Below the pieces are notes generated by a model. That model had not been told where the DNA came from and did no database searches. It was given only the letters and a program-made list of their open reading frames with translations. Both the position numbers and the translations under genes were made by a program. Below are positions 11,395-23,852 of a stretch of 64,000 nt of DNA, in pieces (position 1 is the first letter of the stretch; the number at the start of each line of letters is the position of its first letter). The stretch lies in contig QEOQ01000486.1 of assembly GCA_010279815.1 (NCBI GenBank), positions 898,935 through 962,934 of the forward strand, in the 5' to 3' direction. Source of the DNA: Brachionus plicatilis. Its lineage: Eukaryota; Rotifera; Eurotatoria; Ploima; Brachionidae.

Positions 11395-14393
11395 TTTATG
11401 AAAATTTTAAAATGAAGAAAAAAAGAACAGATAGAAAAATATTTTAAATATATGCTGACGAAAGCAAATTTTAAGTTAAATTCGTTTAATTATGTTTAGG
11501 TGAAAGAATTTCTTATTGAACTAGATTTTTTTTGTGATTTTATTTTCAATTTTTGTATACTAATAGATTTAGTATTAAACGGGTCATTATTATTTAAAAA
11601 AAAAATAATGATTTCGGTACAGAATTAATTTTAAAGAAAAAGAAATGCAGCAATTTTTGCCTTAGATTATGCTTTTATACCAAGCACGTTTTTACTTTCT
11701 TTGCATTTTTGAAGCGGTCAACTAAGAGTTATCTATTTTTTAAATGAATGGTATAGTCTCAAAAATTCGGAATAAATCATCTATTGACCAGGTTAAAATT
11801 CCTCAGAAAAATTGGCCTAATTTTGAAGAAATTTTACAGCATTGATATGATATAATCAATTAACTTTTTTTAAAATATGGTAAATTTAAGATATTTTACA
11901 ATAAATCCTCTAAATATGGTAATATAAAAAAAAAAAAAGTTTAGGATGAAACATCGATATTTTTGGTTAATATGGGATATTTTTTGATTGATTTGGTGAA
12001 AAAAAATTTTCCTATATTAATCCAAAAAAATTTCAATTTAGAAAATTTCTTTTTGGCAAAAATAATTAAAATCAAAGTAAATTTCTCTAAAAAATTAAAT
12101 AAAAAATAAAAGTTTTTATTTTGTTCCAAATTAAAATGAAGTTAAAAACTAAAACTTTCTTTTTATAAAACTTCAATAATATTTAATTTTTAAAGCTTAG
12201 TAAAATTAGAAGGACTGTATTTTTTAGTTTTAGAAAAGATTGGAATACTGAATTTTGGACTGAGCTAAAGCTAAAAAAAAAATATGAAAAATAAAGATAA
12301 AATAGATTAATTGAAAAAGTAAATGACAGGTAATAGATGCTTTAAAGATTTTTTAGAGCTCTTTTCACCAAAAAAATTTAAATATAATAAAAACTCTAAC
12401 AAATTTATCTATTCCTTTTTACTTAATAAAATTTCAGAAAGTAATGTATATTTTGTAGATTTATAATTTTCAAAAATAATTAAAAAAAATTCAAAAATAA
12501 ATAAATTTAACGATACGAAAATTTTTTTCCCTGTCAAAAATTTTGTAATCTGATTTAACTATTAGAATTAATAAATTGATATTTTTTTTTATAAAAACAG
12601 AAAATTGCACTGTTCAGGAAAAAAAAAGAATTAATCGGCAAGAAATTATCGACAGTTCGTCACTCAAAAAATTTTTTCTAAAAAAGTACAAGATCTTGAA
12701 TAGATTTTACGCTCAATGAATTTTCTAAGACAGCTTGTTCTAAAATTAAATAGATCTTCTATTTAGGAAAATTTCTTAGATATCATAGTTTTTAATGCCT
12801 TGGGAATTATACGTTGTTCAAGTCTAAGGCTAACAAGATGAAAATCTCTAAAGGAATTCGGAGATTCGGAATTTGCTATAAAAAATTTTGAAATTTTATT
12901 TGAATCTTGGAACTCTTGGTTTAGAAATTTTTTTTAATTTAACTCTTAGCAACATCACATCAAGTAAATTCAGCTTATGAAAATTTTGTTAAATTCCAAA
13001 AGGCATTGATTCTGATGAAGAAACAATTGATATACTAACCAACAACAGCTTCGTGTCAAACGTCCATTGAAAATGAAAAATTTTCTAATAAATGAAGAGT
13101 AAAAATCTCAATAAGTACAATCAAAATAAATTTATATGAAAGAATATTTTTAGTGTTAGTTATTATCTATTTGTTTATCTGTACCGAGCTATAGCTCCTT
13201 CAGTCTTAATTAGTAAGCGTTTTCAATATTAACATTATTAAAAATTAATTTTTTTTAATTTTGTGTAAATTTAATAATTTAAGTTTTGGATAAAAGTGTG
13301 GAATAAATTTAAAAAATTTTAAATTAATTTTTAAAAAAAGCTTAAATTAGTCTATTATTAATTTTAATATAAAATATCGAGTAAGATAAATATTTAAAAA
13401 GATAATTCAATTTTGTTTTTCTTACATCTAATTTTAATTAAATTGAAAATACTTAGGATTCATAAGATCTAGAACCAAAAATGACTAAAAATTGAAAAAA
13501 AAACGAAAAATTCTTTGACTCTACTTAATCGAATTGAGTATTAATATAGGTAAATCATTTAATATTAATATTAATTTAATTAAGCATTGAGCGACTGCGA
13601 TCTTTTTTTTTCTAACTTATGAGTTAATATCTAAAGCCAAATTTTATCAGAAAAAAACTTTTTTTGATCTAAATAAAATCTGAAAGAAGAAAATGATTAA
13701 AAATATTGAATTTTTTTTTCTCTCTTAAATTTATGTTGATTCAATGAAAATTTATGAAGAATGTAATAAATTCGGAAATTAATAGTATTAAGGGTCTTTT
13801 ATTTGAACTTATTTGCACTTATTTTGCAAAAAAATGTGTTAAATAGAGCTTTAAAACCCAGAAATATAAAGTCAAACAATGCATTAATTAAATGGTACCA
13901 AACGCTGGTTAAAAATTAAATGGTACAAAAAAAAAATTTATCAACAAAAATTTATATAATCTAAATGTGTGTAAATTCTAGTTTTGGAAGGGAAAAAAAA
14001 CTAATATTTTTGTATGATTGCATAAACATTTAAATTTAATGTCTGCTCTCGAAAATTAGAAAAAAAATCTAATTTTTTTCAAAAAAAAAAAAAAATTTTC
14101 AAATTATATGATTGAAAACTAAAAGTTTAACAAAAAAGTCTTTAGACTAATTTTAAATGGTAAATTATTTGATTAGAAAGAAAATGTTGAAATAAATAAT
14201 TCAAGTGAAAAATGGTTCATTTCAAGACAAGATAAAAAAATTAGTTTTCACTATTTTAATTTAAAATTTTAATTAAATTTGATCAAAATGTCATTTCATA
14301 CTGTTTTAAAAAAACTAAACCACAGGAAATCGCTGCATCATTGAAAACTATAAAACTAAAGAAAATACCTTTGCCAAATAATATTTGGCAAAA
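11395..14393. other. Intergenic, one dispersed-repeat end, no gene
   Basis: About 3 kb of AT-rich sequence without supportable exons. It holds a copy of the CTGAAGGAGCTTTAGCTCGG repeat end near 13150-13212 (listed separately). Confidence 0.4.
13155..13212 (-). repeat. Dispersed repeat end, CTGAAGGAGCTWTAGCTCGGTACAGA family
   Basis: On the minus strand this reads ctgaaggagctatagctcgg followed by tacagataaacaaatagataataa. Related copies lie near 17488 (+), 31150 (+), 35835 (+), 37860 (-) and 41400 (-). The centre is a near-perfect palindrome GAGCTAWAGCTC. Confidence 0.65.
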
Positions 14394-15582
14394 ATGACAA
14401 AAATAAACCCATTCACAAAGCCTGTCGAAAGGAGAGACAAAGTGACCCTAGCTTTGAAAATAATAAGCTTATTATTTCAAATTCTGGTATTGGTTTTAAT
14501 TGCAGTTGGTCTTTTAATATACTTTATTGGATTTCATAACAAACCACCTAATGTCGAAGAGTCCGAACCATGTCCTAATAAATTCAGTGGCTCAGTTTGT
14601 GATGAATGTGGAATTATTCACAATGAACCCAATGTAAGAATTGCAGGTGGAATGGAAGTATCAAACAATTCATGGCCAGCTTCAGTTCATTTTATTTTTG
14701 ACTATGTCAACTACTTAAGAATAAATGGCTCTTGGGTTTTCTTATCCAGAAGACTGGCTTGTGGTGCTACTTTGATAAATAGACGAACTATTTTAACCGC
14801 AGCTCATTGTATTATAGAAAAAATAGATTTTGTTCATAATGGTGCACCATACTCAATTGATGTCACCTTGAATACTTATAGAAGTTCGTGGTCAGAAATG
14901 TATAAAGTTTACTTAGATTCTCATGATGTGAGTGGCTTGAACTCATGGATGTTCCGAAGCGAAGCTAGACAGATCGGAGTTGTAGAATTTACTCGAGTAA
15001 GTATTCTTTTTTTAGAGGAAATGTTTTTAACTTTTATTAAAAAGCATGAAGATTATGACCCGGATACCTATTTGAACAACTTGGCCGTGATGAAACTGGC
15101 ATATGAAGTTGAACTGGATCACAATACTCAAATAGCATGCTTACCAGATCCAGATTTAGAAACTTATCCGGTCAATCTGAATATAGACGGTTGGATAGTT
15201 GGATGGGGAGAAACTTTTTCAGGTGGATCTCCTGTAACTTTTAACCGCAATGCCAGAATAACAGTCTACGATGATTTGACATGTTTTTCGGGTGGTAATT
15301 CCTACTATTTAGATTCGAAAAAACAGCTTTGTGGTGGAAGTGCAACCAGTGATGCGTGTCAAGGCGACTCAGGCAATGCGTTGTATGTTAAAGAAACAGT
15401 TGATGGAATGGAAAAATTTATTATTGCTGGAATAGTGAGTCATGGTGCGAGTTGTGCAACTGGCCCTCCGAGGTAAATTTTTATAACTTTTTTTTTAAAT
15501 GCATTCAAAAATATAATTTTTAAGTGTGTTTACCAGAGTGAGTGCGTACAGCGATTGGATTCTTCATCATGTCAGCTATTAA
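14394..15582 (+). CDS. Type II transmembrane trypsin-like serine protease with catalytic Asp changed to Asn
   Basis: Three exons (14394-14996, 15045-15472, 15525-15582) give 362 residues. A membrane segment lies at ~19-46 after a short basic N-terminus, so it is a type II protein. A linker with paired cysteines precedes the activation site R82-IAGG. The S1 domain has TAAHC with His138, and GDSG with Ser310. The S1-pocket Asp304 (DACQGDSG) predicts trypsin-like specificity. The usual NDIA motif of the catalytic Asp reads N212-N213-L-A, and GDSGGP reads GDSGNA. In trypsin, Asp-to-Asn at this position severely lowers activity (established), so this may be a weak or non-catalytic protease. The first intron is 48 nt, stop-free and a multiple of three; removal restores the conserved HEDYDPDTY spacing. 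AATAAA lies near 15634. The substrate is unknown. Confidence 0.88.
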
Positions 15583-15924
15583 AAGAGAAAACCACTTTTT
15601 TTTTAAATTAAACTTTAAAATTTTTTAATATAAAATAAATTTAATAAATATTATTTTATTAATTTATTAATTTATTTGGATCATCTGTGTCGAGTAAAAA
15701 GTTCATTCAGATTAAATAAAATACTAAGTTAAAATGAAATAAATAAAAAATAAAACTAAAAAAAAATTTCAAATACAGGGGCCAAATGAATAAAGTTGGA
15801 AAGGAATTTAAAGATTTAAATTATGGATCCATTCTGGAATTGAATAGAAAATTTGTAATTTCATTTTTTTTTCGAATAAAACAATTTAAATTTTATTTTA
15901 AAATTTATTAATAAAAAAAACAAA

Positions 15925-16000
15925 AAGAGACAATTTTGTAGAAAACGACGCGTTTCGACCGATAGGCCTTCTTCAGGATCTAGATGACCGAGAATTACAA
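15925..16000 (-). repeat. Hammerhead-ribozyme-like motif, possibly a Penelope-like element relic
   Basis: The minus strand reads CTGAAGAAGGCCTATCGG then TCGAAACGCGTCG. CTGAnGA, a GGCC/GGTC stem with a 4-nt loop, GAAA and a short hairpin ending GTC are the core elements of a hammerhead. There is one extra A before the stem, and stem I does not pair beyond one base, so it is probably degenerate. Such motifs are known in Penelope-like retroelements. Confidence 0.35.
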
Positions 16001-17219
16001 TTTTTTAATTGATTAACTATGAAAAAAAAAAAGAATAAAATTTTTTGAATTTTACAAAAAACTTATTATATTACATGTTTTAGAATAAAAATTATAAAAT
16101 TTTTTCATTATTTGAAATATTAACTAAATTTAATTTATAATTATACAATGAATTTAAGAAAAGGTTAACGTTCTAATTTTATCCAACTTATAGATTTTTT
16201 TATTTAAAATTGGAATTTGAAATTTAATGAATAAATTAATTAAATCGGCTTCAGTTGATTTTCTAATGGAATCATTATCAATATTTGATTTAAATATTAA
16301 AAAAGAAAAAATCTCAAGCATCTTTGGCATTTATTTACCAATCTGATATCCAGTGGAATTACTCAATTCTTTTTTTATGAATATTTTTTCCAATTCAAAA
16401 AGTATAGTCATCATTTAATCGGGAAAAAAATTGGTTTGAAAATGGTGCTCATATTTTGTTATTTCCAAAGTATTTGCCACAGTTTCGCTAAACAAATGAT
16501 AGCTAATTAAAAAAGACCCCACCATCTTGTCTCATTTGGTAAATTTTATTAGATCTTTTTTATTTAGTATTTTGTAAAATGAAAAATAAAGTAAACATAA
16601 ATGGGTATTCAAGAGATAAATATTGAACAACCACAAGAAATCCAAAAAATTCTGTAGTTGGTTCTCTTTTTTTTTCGTCATCAGGAATGTTTTGCAAAAA
16701 AAAAACAAATTACAACTGCACTTTTCTTTTTCATTTTAGTTGCATCGAAAATCTAATGTATAAGCATGGAGAAATAAAAATTTTCTTGAATTTTAATTTA
16801 AAAAGGATGAAAATATAAAAATAATTTTTCAAGCAAAAAAACAACAAAATAATTAAAAAAAATTTCTTAAAAACAACCTAATCCACCTCAGTTGTTACAT
16901 AAATATTACCTTGAATTTACTTGATTAATCAAAACTGAATTTTGTCGCTATAACATAATTAAATTATAAATAAATTAAAATTTAATTCAATGGTTAATGA
17001 AATTAATGACCGTACTAATTCAAGGTTAAATTTAATAAAAAATTTGTCAAAACAAAAAGTGGGGTTTAAATTTCAAAAAAAAATACTGGTAATTCAAAAT
17101 TAAAACTAAAATACGACACTCCATCCAACATTTTACATCACGAGGCCTTAATTAAACTTAATAGTCTCTAATCGGCTTTTTGAAGTGAGTCATAGATATG
17201 TTAGGGGAGAACTAAGTCA

Positions 17220-17268
17220 TTCTATTCCATTTGTTGTCAGACTGTTGAAGACAACAAACGGAATAGAA
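17220..17268. repeat. Hairpin with 19-bp stem
   Basis: ttctattccatttgttgtc (17220-17238) pairs with gacaacaaacggaatagaa (17250-17268) across an 11-nt loop, with one mismatch that would be G-U in one transcript orientation. The function is unknown. Confidence 0.6.
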
Positions 17269-17379
17269 GGGTTTCGAATCAAGATGTCGAATACCTGTCT
17301 CTATTGTGTGATTGCTACCTTACCTTTCTTACTTTTTTTCTTTTCTTAAACGTTCACTACCTCAAACATGCAGTAACAA

Positions 17380-17515
17380 TGATTACTCATTTAAATTTAT
17401 TTAATAATTTTTTCTATATTTTATTTTAATTGATTTTACTTTAAAATTTTTTATTAATTTATTTTTTATAATTTGAACGAGCTTTAGCTCGGCACAGATA
17501 AACTAATAAATAGAA
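17380..17515 (+). repeat. Dispersed repeat end, CTGAAGGAGCTTTAGCTCGG family
   Basis: The phrase gaacgagctttagctcggca at ~17475 is followed by cagataaactaataaata, preceded by a T-rich stretch like that before the 35.8-kb copy. The first bases of the consensus are altered. Confidence 0.55.
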
Positions 17516-17834
17516 TAATAATTTATTAAAAACATATTTAATTTGACTTATGATGAAAAAAGTTAAAAAACAGTTTTTAAAGTGTGTTTCTCAAATTTAT
17601 AAATTAAATGTTATTAATTATTTTAAAAATATGTAAATTTTAAAATCTTCTTTTTTTATTCAAGAATATACAGCAGTTTTTCTAAATGAAGATTTACTAA
17701 TTATATTTACTAGAAATAATGGAACTTTGAAAAACTTTTCGTATCTATCAGCAAAATCGAAAAATAGCTTTAAAAAGAAATAAGACGATTTTTTTGAGTG
17801 CAAAAAAAAACTAAACAATTAAAACAATTTATTA

Positions 17835-17945
17835 ATAATCTCGTTCTAGCAACCAAAGCGAAGAAGTCGGGTTCTGCTCTACGGGTAGACCCTGTTGTAG
17901 AATATTATTATCATTATCATTATCATTACATTATTATTATTATTT
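17835..17945 (+). mobile_element. Probable 3' tail of a non-LTR retrotransposon
   Basis: The sequence gtagaccctgttgtagaa runs directly into a (TAT/TCA)-type microsatellite of about 45 bp. The tails of two fragments that still carry reverse-transcriptase code (near 36240 and 50985, both minus) also read CTGTTGCAG followed by (ATT)n. The shared junction suggests the same family. Confidence 0.5.
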
Positions 17946-18802
17946 TTAAAATCAGTAAATTCCCTAAAATTTGCGATAAATTTCATTAGTTAATGAAAAA
18001 TCCTCATTTCAAATCACTGCTGTAATTAATAAAAGAATTTAAGAATTTTTTGTCCATTCTTTTTTTAAAAAAAGCGTTCTGTCAAATAATAAAAAAATTT
18101 CCAAGAACACAAAAGATCATACAACATACAAAATTATTAAAGAATCAAAAAGTTCTCAGGAATGCGTTACAGAGGCAAGTAAGACATTCAAAAAATTAAA
18201 TTTAACCTGAGTATATTCTTAAATTTAAAAAAATAATTAAAAACATTTAATTTTTAAATTTGAAAAACACTCTTCAATTTTTCGTTTTTCAAATTTTACA
18301 AGTTGTAGAAATTAAAAATGTTTTAAAGTTTTTTAAAAGATTTTAAAAATTTCTTTATAATTTTTTTATCTTTAAAGGAAATGTGGAGATATTTTAAGGC
18401 AGGTTTTTAATTTTTTTGTTCAAAACCAAAATTTTTTTTATTATATCTTAAGAAAGGAGACTTTAAAAAATAAACACTTGACTCGCTTACCTTAAATTTG
18501 TTTTAACTTAAAATTGATATAATTTTATTTCATTTTATTTTATATTTTTTTGTCAAATACTAAAGAAAACGTGATGTATTTCAGAACGAGACCTGAAGGA
18601 TCAAGTACACTCTTTTTTGAATTAGATAAAAATATTATTTTAAGATAAAACATCATTTGAAACTCTAATAATGAATGATAAAGCCTTCAAAATGACAAAA
18701 AACTATTTATTTTTTTCAAGCAATAATAAATTTTTAATGAATCACAGAAATTTAAAAATTAAAAATAAATAAATCTTTGGTTCGACTAGATAAGTAAAAA
18801 AA

Positions 18803-19422
18803 TTATGTTTCAATGGATGAGACTATTTTGGTTAATTTGGTTAATTGTTGTTGATTGTTAATGGGCTGAATTTCACTTGAAGCTAGCTTTTTAGGTTTTA
18901 CATGAATCTTGTTTTCGTCCACTGTCCATTCGCTCTGTAAAGATATTTTAACAATTTTCTCTTCGCTTACTTGCAGCAAATTGGCCAAGTCTTTGATTCT
19001 AATTGACGAATATGCCATTTGAACTAAATTAAATATTTTTTCCCGCATTCTCTCGGTAAAATAGCTGAAAATATTTCTCAGCTCATCGTTTGAAAAATTT
19101 GTCAACTGATTTGCTAGCTGAAAGGCAAGTGGATAGTTACGAAGGATGAAATTGTGCACTATAGGCCATAATTTGGACAATTCAGTATTTGGATCTTTTA
19201 AAGCCGAAGGAACTCTTTTCCACAAAAATTTTGCCTTCATTCTACACCAACATTTAGAATCAAATCTAAATTTTAATTTAAAAATTCTCACGTATCATCA
19301 TCTAGGATGTAAAAAATAAAAAGTTTCATGTAGACTTCCTGGCTAGTGTCATCTTGGTTGTTTAGCTCAATTTGTTCAAGTTGGTCAATTTGTTCTTTAA
19401 GAGAAATTTGATCGAAATTCAT
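18803..19422 (-). CDS. COPS8: COP9 signalosome subunit 8
   Basis: Two exons (19422-19292 and 19241-18803) with a 50-nt intron encode 189 residues. The second exon has the CSN8 hallmark AKFLWKRVPSAL and a C-terminal PCI-like winged-helix region (REKIFNLVQMAYSSI; DLANLLQVSEE) ending in a helix (QQQLTKLTKIVSSIE). CSN8 is the smallest PCI subunit of the COP9 signalosome, which removes Nedd8 from cullin-RING ligases. Length matches the usual ~190-210 residues. The ATG is preceded by a pyrimidine tract and AG (tttttttttgcattaag), which looks like a splice acceptor. It lies 166 bp downstream of the FAIM stop on the same strand. Confidence 0.9.
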
Positions 19423-19588
19423 CTTAATGCAAAAAAAAATTGATGATAAAACTTAACAAAAGACACGAGGGTCCTTGATATCAAACAAGGATATATAAAA
19501 AGATAAAATTAAAATTAAAAAAAAATTATTTATTTTATAAAAATTATTCTCTAAAAATGGACGGAAAAAAACAAGAGGTAATTCTTTT

Positions 19589-22500
19589 TTAATGTACTGC
19601 GGCAGGTATTTCTTTATCATGTACAATTAATGCGTGCACAAGACCCGAACGTCTGTGCCCACTACTGACAGTGATGAGTTTACATTCTGTTCCATTTATG
19701 TCAAATTTTGTTTCAGTGCCATTTTCAATAAACTTGGGCTAGGATTCAAAATTTTTTTTAAAAGTTTTTTATCTTGATTTGAACCAAGCTTACCTCGATG
19801 TCTAGTCGCTCACCATTTAGCCATAAATCCATGGTATTTTTTTCCAAAGTCAAGCGGTAGTCTTTGTTATCAACAATAAATGTCCATGATTGGAGTATTT
19901 TTGATTGATTTTCACAAAATTTCTGGTAACTTTTTCCATTTACTTCAAGTGAGTACTCATAAGTGAAGCCAGAAGCTGAATCAATTGATATCGAAAATTT
20001 ATTTTTTCCTATAGTAAAATTCTCTTGACCCACCAGCTTAAACATCCAATTTTGTCGCATGATCTCCTTTTTTTAATAAAATTTTAAATCATTTTTTTAA
20101 CATGATATAAATTTTAAATTTTAAAATCAGATTTGAATCAATAAATGGTTATACTCGATAAGAAAGATAATTAAAAATAAAAGGCTCTTTACAGAAATCA
20201 AAGTTGAACAAAAATATTTTGAATTGCAAAATCTACACATGACAATTATAGAAAAAAAAATATTGTCTTGATTATCTAATTTAAATTGATGAAATTATTT
20301 ATGTAGAGTTATTTTAAATATTTAAACATTTGTCAAAAAATTTGTCAAGAGATATTCATTGAAATTGTTCCAAAAATAGATAAAGTGCTTAAAACTTCTG
20401 ATTTGTGTTTAAAACAAAAAAAAAATATTTTAAAAATTTGCTTACCTAAAAAATTTTAATTTGAAACTAGAAATAAAAATGACTTTTGAAATATTTCTGA
20501 TAGATTAAAATATGTTTTTTTGCGATGGTGAAGTTTAGACCAAAAACTGTTGCCGAATATGTTTTTTTAAATTTGAATACTAGTTTAATTTCAATTGTTA
20601 GTAATTATTTTAAAAATAAATTTTAAAATATAATTTGTTAAACGTAAAAATAAGAATAAAACTTAAAAAATCTTTCTATTTAGAAGGTTATATCGAATAT
20701 TGATAAAAAATTAAAAATAAATTCTAAACGTTAAGTTTTTTAGACTTTTTATTCAGAATTAATACAACCTTTTTATGATTTTAATACTAAAAATTTTCAA
20801 ATTTTTCAAAAATATCAATTTATTTATTATGTTTAAAAAATATTTTTCTTTTCCTTTAAATTTTTCTACAAGCTTCACCGCTGCTTTTTATCAAGTCTTA
20901 AAAAAATTATTTATTTTAAAATACATTTTCTTTAAATTCGATTAATTTAAAATTCAACTTTTTTAACAATTATTTTTTAAAGTAGTGAAAAGTATAAAAA
21001 TAATTTAAAATGCTTTGTATTTTAAGTAGAGTTGAAGGCGAAAAAAATTCAATTCTTGATCTTCTGGTCGAAAGCATTGGTTAAATAGTCTTAAAAATTT
21101 TCTAGATCATCTTGATGAGAAAATATATCACTCAAAGAATTGACCATATAAAATGAAAGATGTTTTTTTTTCCAAATTTTTTTTTTTATTTTTCAAATAT
21201 TTTTAATAAAAATATTATATAATTAATCTGAAATTTTAATTAATTGATGTATATTCTATCGCTTTCATTCAAACAATATTACTTTGATATTGTCGTGTGT
21301 AGAACTTATGACCTAAGAGACCTAAACAATTTTTTAATAATAATAATAATAAGAGGTTTTGGTAGCCCAACGTTACCCAAGCATGCACTGGGAAGACAGC
21401 CATCATCAAAAGTAGCAGTAGCAGCAGCAGTTTAATCTCAAATAGTTTCAGCTACTATTTCCTCTCAAAATCACATAAAAAAGTGTTCGTCTTCCGAAAA
21501 CTTATGATAAGGTGCAAAGAGCCAACGCCAACAACCAGCAAAAAATTAACTCGCAAAATTTCAGCTCAGATCAGCAAATTTATTTAAACAAAAAAAAATT
21601 TCATTAAAATATGTTAGCATTTTAAATATAATATTTGTTCCCTATAATCAAAATATGAGGTCATTTAATTAATAATTTTCTTAATATTTTTACCCAAATG
21701 TACTCTTACTTTTTATGAGATCGTTTAATTAAAATATGAGTGCTTTAAATTGGTAACAATTGGTAAAAAATAAATTTATACTCTTAACAAAATAAAAGTG
21801 AGTTTTAACTATGTTAAAAAAATTTTTAGAATTATAATAACATATATCATATAATTGAATATATCTAAAAATAAGCTCCAAATTTTCAATTTCCCTAAAA
21901 AAGAATTTCGGCTTTGTAAGTTTTAGATAAAATTTTTAATTTAAAAGGATGAGTTAAAAAAAAACAAAAACTATAAAAATCAAAAAGAGATAAAATATGA
22001 ATTTTCTAAAAAAAAATGGCTTAAATAGCTAAAATCAGACGAAATCTAGAATAGACTTAATTCAAGAATTGTTACAAATAAAAAATTTGAACAATTTTAG
22101 AAAAATTAGTGTTAATTTAATTTTTCAACAAATAAAGATAAAAAAAATGTGTTTAACTACCTGTAATTTCACAAGAAAAAGTTTATTAGTCTATTTGATC
22201 ATTGCATTTTGCATATCGAACTAATTCTGCTAATTGTAAAAAATTAAAAAAAATTAGGATTTGAATTTATGTTTTAATGTTTTTATAAAATTTGATAATA
22301 TGTTTTTTTCTCATAAATTAAATCAATATTTTACAATATGTTTTATTTTCTTTATTTGTGATTTTTTGATCTTTTTTATGTTTCGTTATTCCTTTCTCAT
22401 TTTATAATAAACCTTAATTAAAATTTTTTTGAATTTTTATAATTTCTTTACAATTTTTAGGTTGTTTCTAAAATTTTATATCTTATTCTTATTTAAACCA

Positions 22501-23401
22501 GCATTTGAGTATAGTTTATGAAAAGAATATTTTATGACATTATTTCGATAAGAGGCTCTATTAAGCTTAAGTTAACTTAAGAGCAAATAAGGAAACTTTG
22601 GGCTAGAGTTTTGGCCAAGAACATATGGAATATAAAAAAGAATATAAACTTATTATTTTACGTAGAAGTAAAATTTTTTTTTTACTCTATATATTATTCT
22701 ATTCTACTGAATAATTTTGTAAAAATTTAAAAACAATTTCATTTACATAATAATTAAGAAAAAAAGCTTTTTTCTAAATAGAAAAAATATTTTTTTTCTA
22801 GTAAGTATTTTATGTTAAAAAATTTGTGCTGAAAAAAAATGTCTATTCTAGAAAAATTCTGTGATAAAAGCAAATAAAAATCTATAAATCTTACTTGAAC
22901 TGAAACAGTCTATAAACACCAAGTCATATACTTCTTGTCGATCTAACTTCATACGATAAATGGATATAAATTGTCATTTAAAAGTAAGAAAAAATCTATT
23001 CAACTCAAAAAAGTCAATAAAACTATTTGCCTTTTAATTTTTCTAATTGAATTATTCTCATGTAAATAGATTTTTAAAATTATAATATAGGTATTTTATT
23101 GATAGACAATTACTAATTTTTGCTTTTCGGAAATTTCTAGTTTTTTTATAAAGAAAAATAATAAGAGATAATAAATAATTTTAATTTTCCTGTCCTTTTT
23201 TTCTGTTAATTGTTTTTTTATGAAAAACATTTTAAACTTTTGGCATTCAATTTTTCCACCAGTTTTCCAAGAGATAATATGACTTACTTTATTGTTAACT
23301 CGTATAACCCTCCTGCCACTTGTGGTGCCATGTTCAAATTCTATTCTATATTTCCCGTCTGGCAGTGAAACATCCCATTTGGCGACAAGATCATCGGACA
23401 T
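19589..23401 (-). CDS. FAIM: Fas apoptotic inhibitory molecule (FAIM)
   Basis: Three exons (23401-23288, 20066-19794, 19738-19589) join at phase 0 to 178 residues, matching the ~179 of the vertebrate short form. Motifs follow the family along its whole length: VAKWDVSLPDG, EFEHGTTSGRR, NWMFKLVG, SGFTYEYSLEVNGKSY, MDLWLNGERLD, and the C-terminal VSSGHRRSG...ALIVHDKEIP. FAIM is a soluble all-beta protein reported to protect cells from death-receptor killing and stress-induced aggregation. Intron 1 is unusually long here (3.2 kb) and contains repeat debris; intron 2 is 55 nt. A tttttag lies one base before the ATG, resembling a splice acceptor. Confidence 0.95.
20067..23287 (-). other. FAIM intron 1 (3.2 kb)
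   Basis: No exon of another gene was recognised. Around 21335-21440 an (AAT)n run joins unique sequence (agaggttttggtagccc) and an AGC-rich run, possibly the tail of another retroelement on the minus strand. Confidence 0.5.
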
Positions 23402-23852
23402 TCTAAAAATTTCATTTTAAGCCACTGATAAAAAATAAGCTAAAATGGATTTTAAACCATTTTAGATGAGGAAAATTTCTGATTAATATTCAAACACTTT
23501 ATTAAAAAATGTAAAAAAAAAAGAAAACCAATTTATGCGTATTTACACCGCCATTTAAATAGGAATAGTCAAGTCCGACGAATTATGTTCAAATTTGGCC
23601 TCTAAAATACTCAAGAATTTCTAATTAATATTTAAATAAACTTTAAGTCACATAACATGTGATAAAAAAAACTTGGTCAATGTTTTCTCATTTTCAAAAA
23701 TATTTACAGTTTATTATTATTAAACAAAATTGACTCGGAAAATGAGATATTAAGCGAGCCCAAAAAAAAATTTGCCCGTACAAAACAAAATAATGAACGA
23801 TAGCCTTGAACCGGTTTTTGACCAAACAGTTGTAATCCAAACTTATCTAGAC
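23402..23852. other. Spacer between ZNRF and FAIM
   Basis: 452 bp between the ZNRF stop and the FAIM start, both minus-strand. No other feature was seen. Confidence 0.4.

Larger units (their letters stand above)
15583..18802. other. Intergenic with several repeat fragments
   Basis: No gene is supported. It contains a hammerhead-like motif near 15940, a hairpin at 17220-17268, a dispersed-repeat copy ending near 17510 and a non-LTR-type 3' tail at 17835-17945. The rest is featureless AT-rich DNA. Confidence 0.45.

Noticed and set aside
11941..12129. Minus-strand F/K-rich frame
   Set aside because: Composition reflects AT-rich DNA only.
17271..17285. gggtttcgaatca, resembling a tRNA B box
   Set aside because: No A box at the right distance and no cloverleaf could be folded.
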